A stretch of 64,000 bases of DNA from Siderastrea siderea (lineage: Eukaryota > Cnidaria > Anthozoa > Scleractinia > Rhizangiidae), in contig OZ034969.1 in the NCBI GenBank assembly GCA_964030785.1, positions 69,130,662-69,194,661 on the forward strand, given 5' to 3'. Below, one piece after another: positions 63,026 through 64,000 of the stretch (positions are counted from its first letter, which is position 1; the number at the start of each line of letters is the position of its first letter). The position numbers and the translations under genes are program-made. The notes below the pieces were generated by a model that saw nothing but the letters and a program-made list of their open reading frames with translations, was not told the origin of the DNA and searched no databases.

Positions 63026-64000
63026 CAGATTACTAACAAAGACAACTACAATTTCATCGCCCACAATGCAATTGTCTTTTGCGACATGTACTTACAGCGC
63101 CGGATTTCAGAGCGCACGGCATAATAATTTGCATGTTTAGAACTAGTCGACTGTGACTTGGTCGGCAGAGTTAGGCTTTAGGAAAACCTTGGGTCTCTAT
63201 TCAAACCTACTGGATAGTGAGATTCGTCAAAGAGTTCGCTAGCAATTTTTTTAATGACTCCATAGACTGCCTAAACGTTATCTAAAATAGTTTCAGGCAG
63301 ATCAAGCGGTTTTAAAGGCGTTCGAAGCGAATCACACCCGCACGACTAGAGCCGAGTTGCAGGAGAAAAATTATGACTCGCGTCATTTTAATGGTTTGTA
63401 TTGCTCGCGCATCGCGGTTATTCTATTTTACGCTCGCTCATTTAGCATCGCTTAACTGCAGTCCTAAGTACTTCAGTTTACCAAAATAATGTTATCAATG
63501 AAGGACGACAAAGAGAAAAGTTAAATAAACTAGGTTCACTTCTTTGTCGTAAGAAACGAACAAGCGCCCGTCTCAAGCCGGCCTACGCCAATAATTACTC
63601 CTGTGGGAAATAACATTCTATTATTTTTTTCTCAGCGCGTGAGCGGGCAAGATGAACCAAATCCTGCAATCTGATTGGTTCCGGGAGCGGGCGGAATTTT
63701 CCGATCTTGACCGCGGTCAACGGAACGTCAATAACAAAAAATTTGTAATGGGTTTTTAAAACCTTTAAAATCTTTAAAACATTCTCCGAAACTTAGAATT
63801 CTGAAATTTTTTGTACATTGTCGTTAAAAACTTTCTTTCCAAAATTTCTTGTTAAAATACCGAAGGTTGTACAATGTAAATCGCCTCTTCCCTTTCGACA
63901 AACATTTGAGTAAATCGAGCAGGAGTTAGCTACATGTATCGAAATTTGGGAAAATAAAGGGGTTTCTTTTAGTTATATTGCTTCCTGTGATTTCTGAGTT
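63026..64000. other. Non-coding stretch, nothing recognised
   Basis: There is no open frame of note. GC-richer patches at 63,380-63,470 and 63,640-63,730 (CCGGGAGCGGGC, GACCGCGGTCAACGG) could be the edge of a promoter or a repeat beyond the window. Confidence 0.4.

Overview
The window looks like nuclear DNA of an animal, most likely an anthozoan cnidarian and probably a stony coral. The evidence is a 23-exon gene with consistent GT-AG introns, AT-rich introns, short terminal-inverted-repeat elements with poly-G/poly-C tips, Penelope-like retroelements carrying a GIY-YIG domain, and tRNA-derived repeats. The taxon is inferred from repeat style and gene structure; no marker gene settles it. There are no rRNA genes, intact tRNA genes, CRISPR arrays or bacterial operons.

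Layout. 1-11 kb: mostly non-coding DNA with several DNA-transposon remnants, one intronless 314-residue orphan ORF (5,088-6,032, +) and a LINE fragment. 11.4-35.7 kb (-): a complete PAX-interacting protein 1 (PTIP/PAXIP1) orthologue, reconstructed exon by exon. All 23 exons join in phase into 836 codons with six BRCT domains. Its introns host many non-autonomous transposons, some nested, plus a possible duplicated exon 11. 36-40.6 kb: transposon remnants and a decayed Penelope-like element.

40.7-42.3 kb (-): a two-exon gene for a secreted protein with a signal peptide, a strongly acidic first half and a second half made almost wholly of an RPRFP repeat. This is the layout of a precursor for a proline/arginine-rich cationic peptide and is the most interesting gene in the window. 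A shortened relative lacking the cationic half lies at 50.9-51.1 kb.

42.6-61.2 kb: a tandem segmental duplication. Copy A (about 42.59-53.64 kb) and copy B (about 53.70-61.2 kb) act as empty-site controls for each other. Copy A carries a 4.4-kb insertion that is itself a giant imperfect inverted repeat. Copy B carries a roughly 2-kb insertion, a truncated Penelope-like element with an 11-bp target duplication, and a small inverted-repeat element inside a LINE reverse-transcriptase fragment. Copy B has lost the stretch that holds the shortened peptide-gene relative. 61.5-64 kb: microsatellites, a repeat shared with 39.85-40.2 kb, and otherwise unrecognised DNA.

How the genes fit together: PTIP is a conserved nuclear genome-maintenance and chromatin factor. 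The acidic/RPRFP gene sits next to an unstable duplicated region and looks lineage-specific. I see no functional link between the two.
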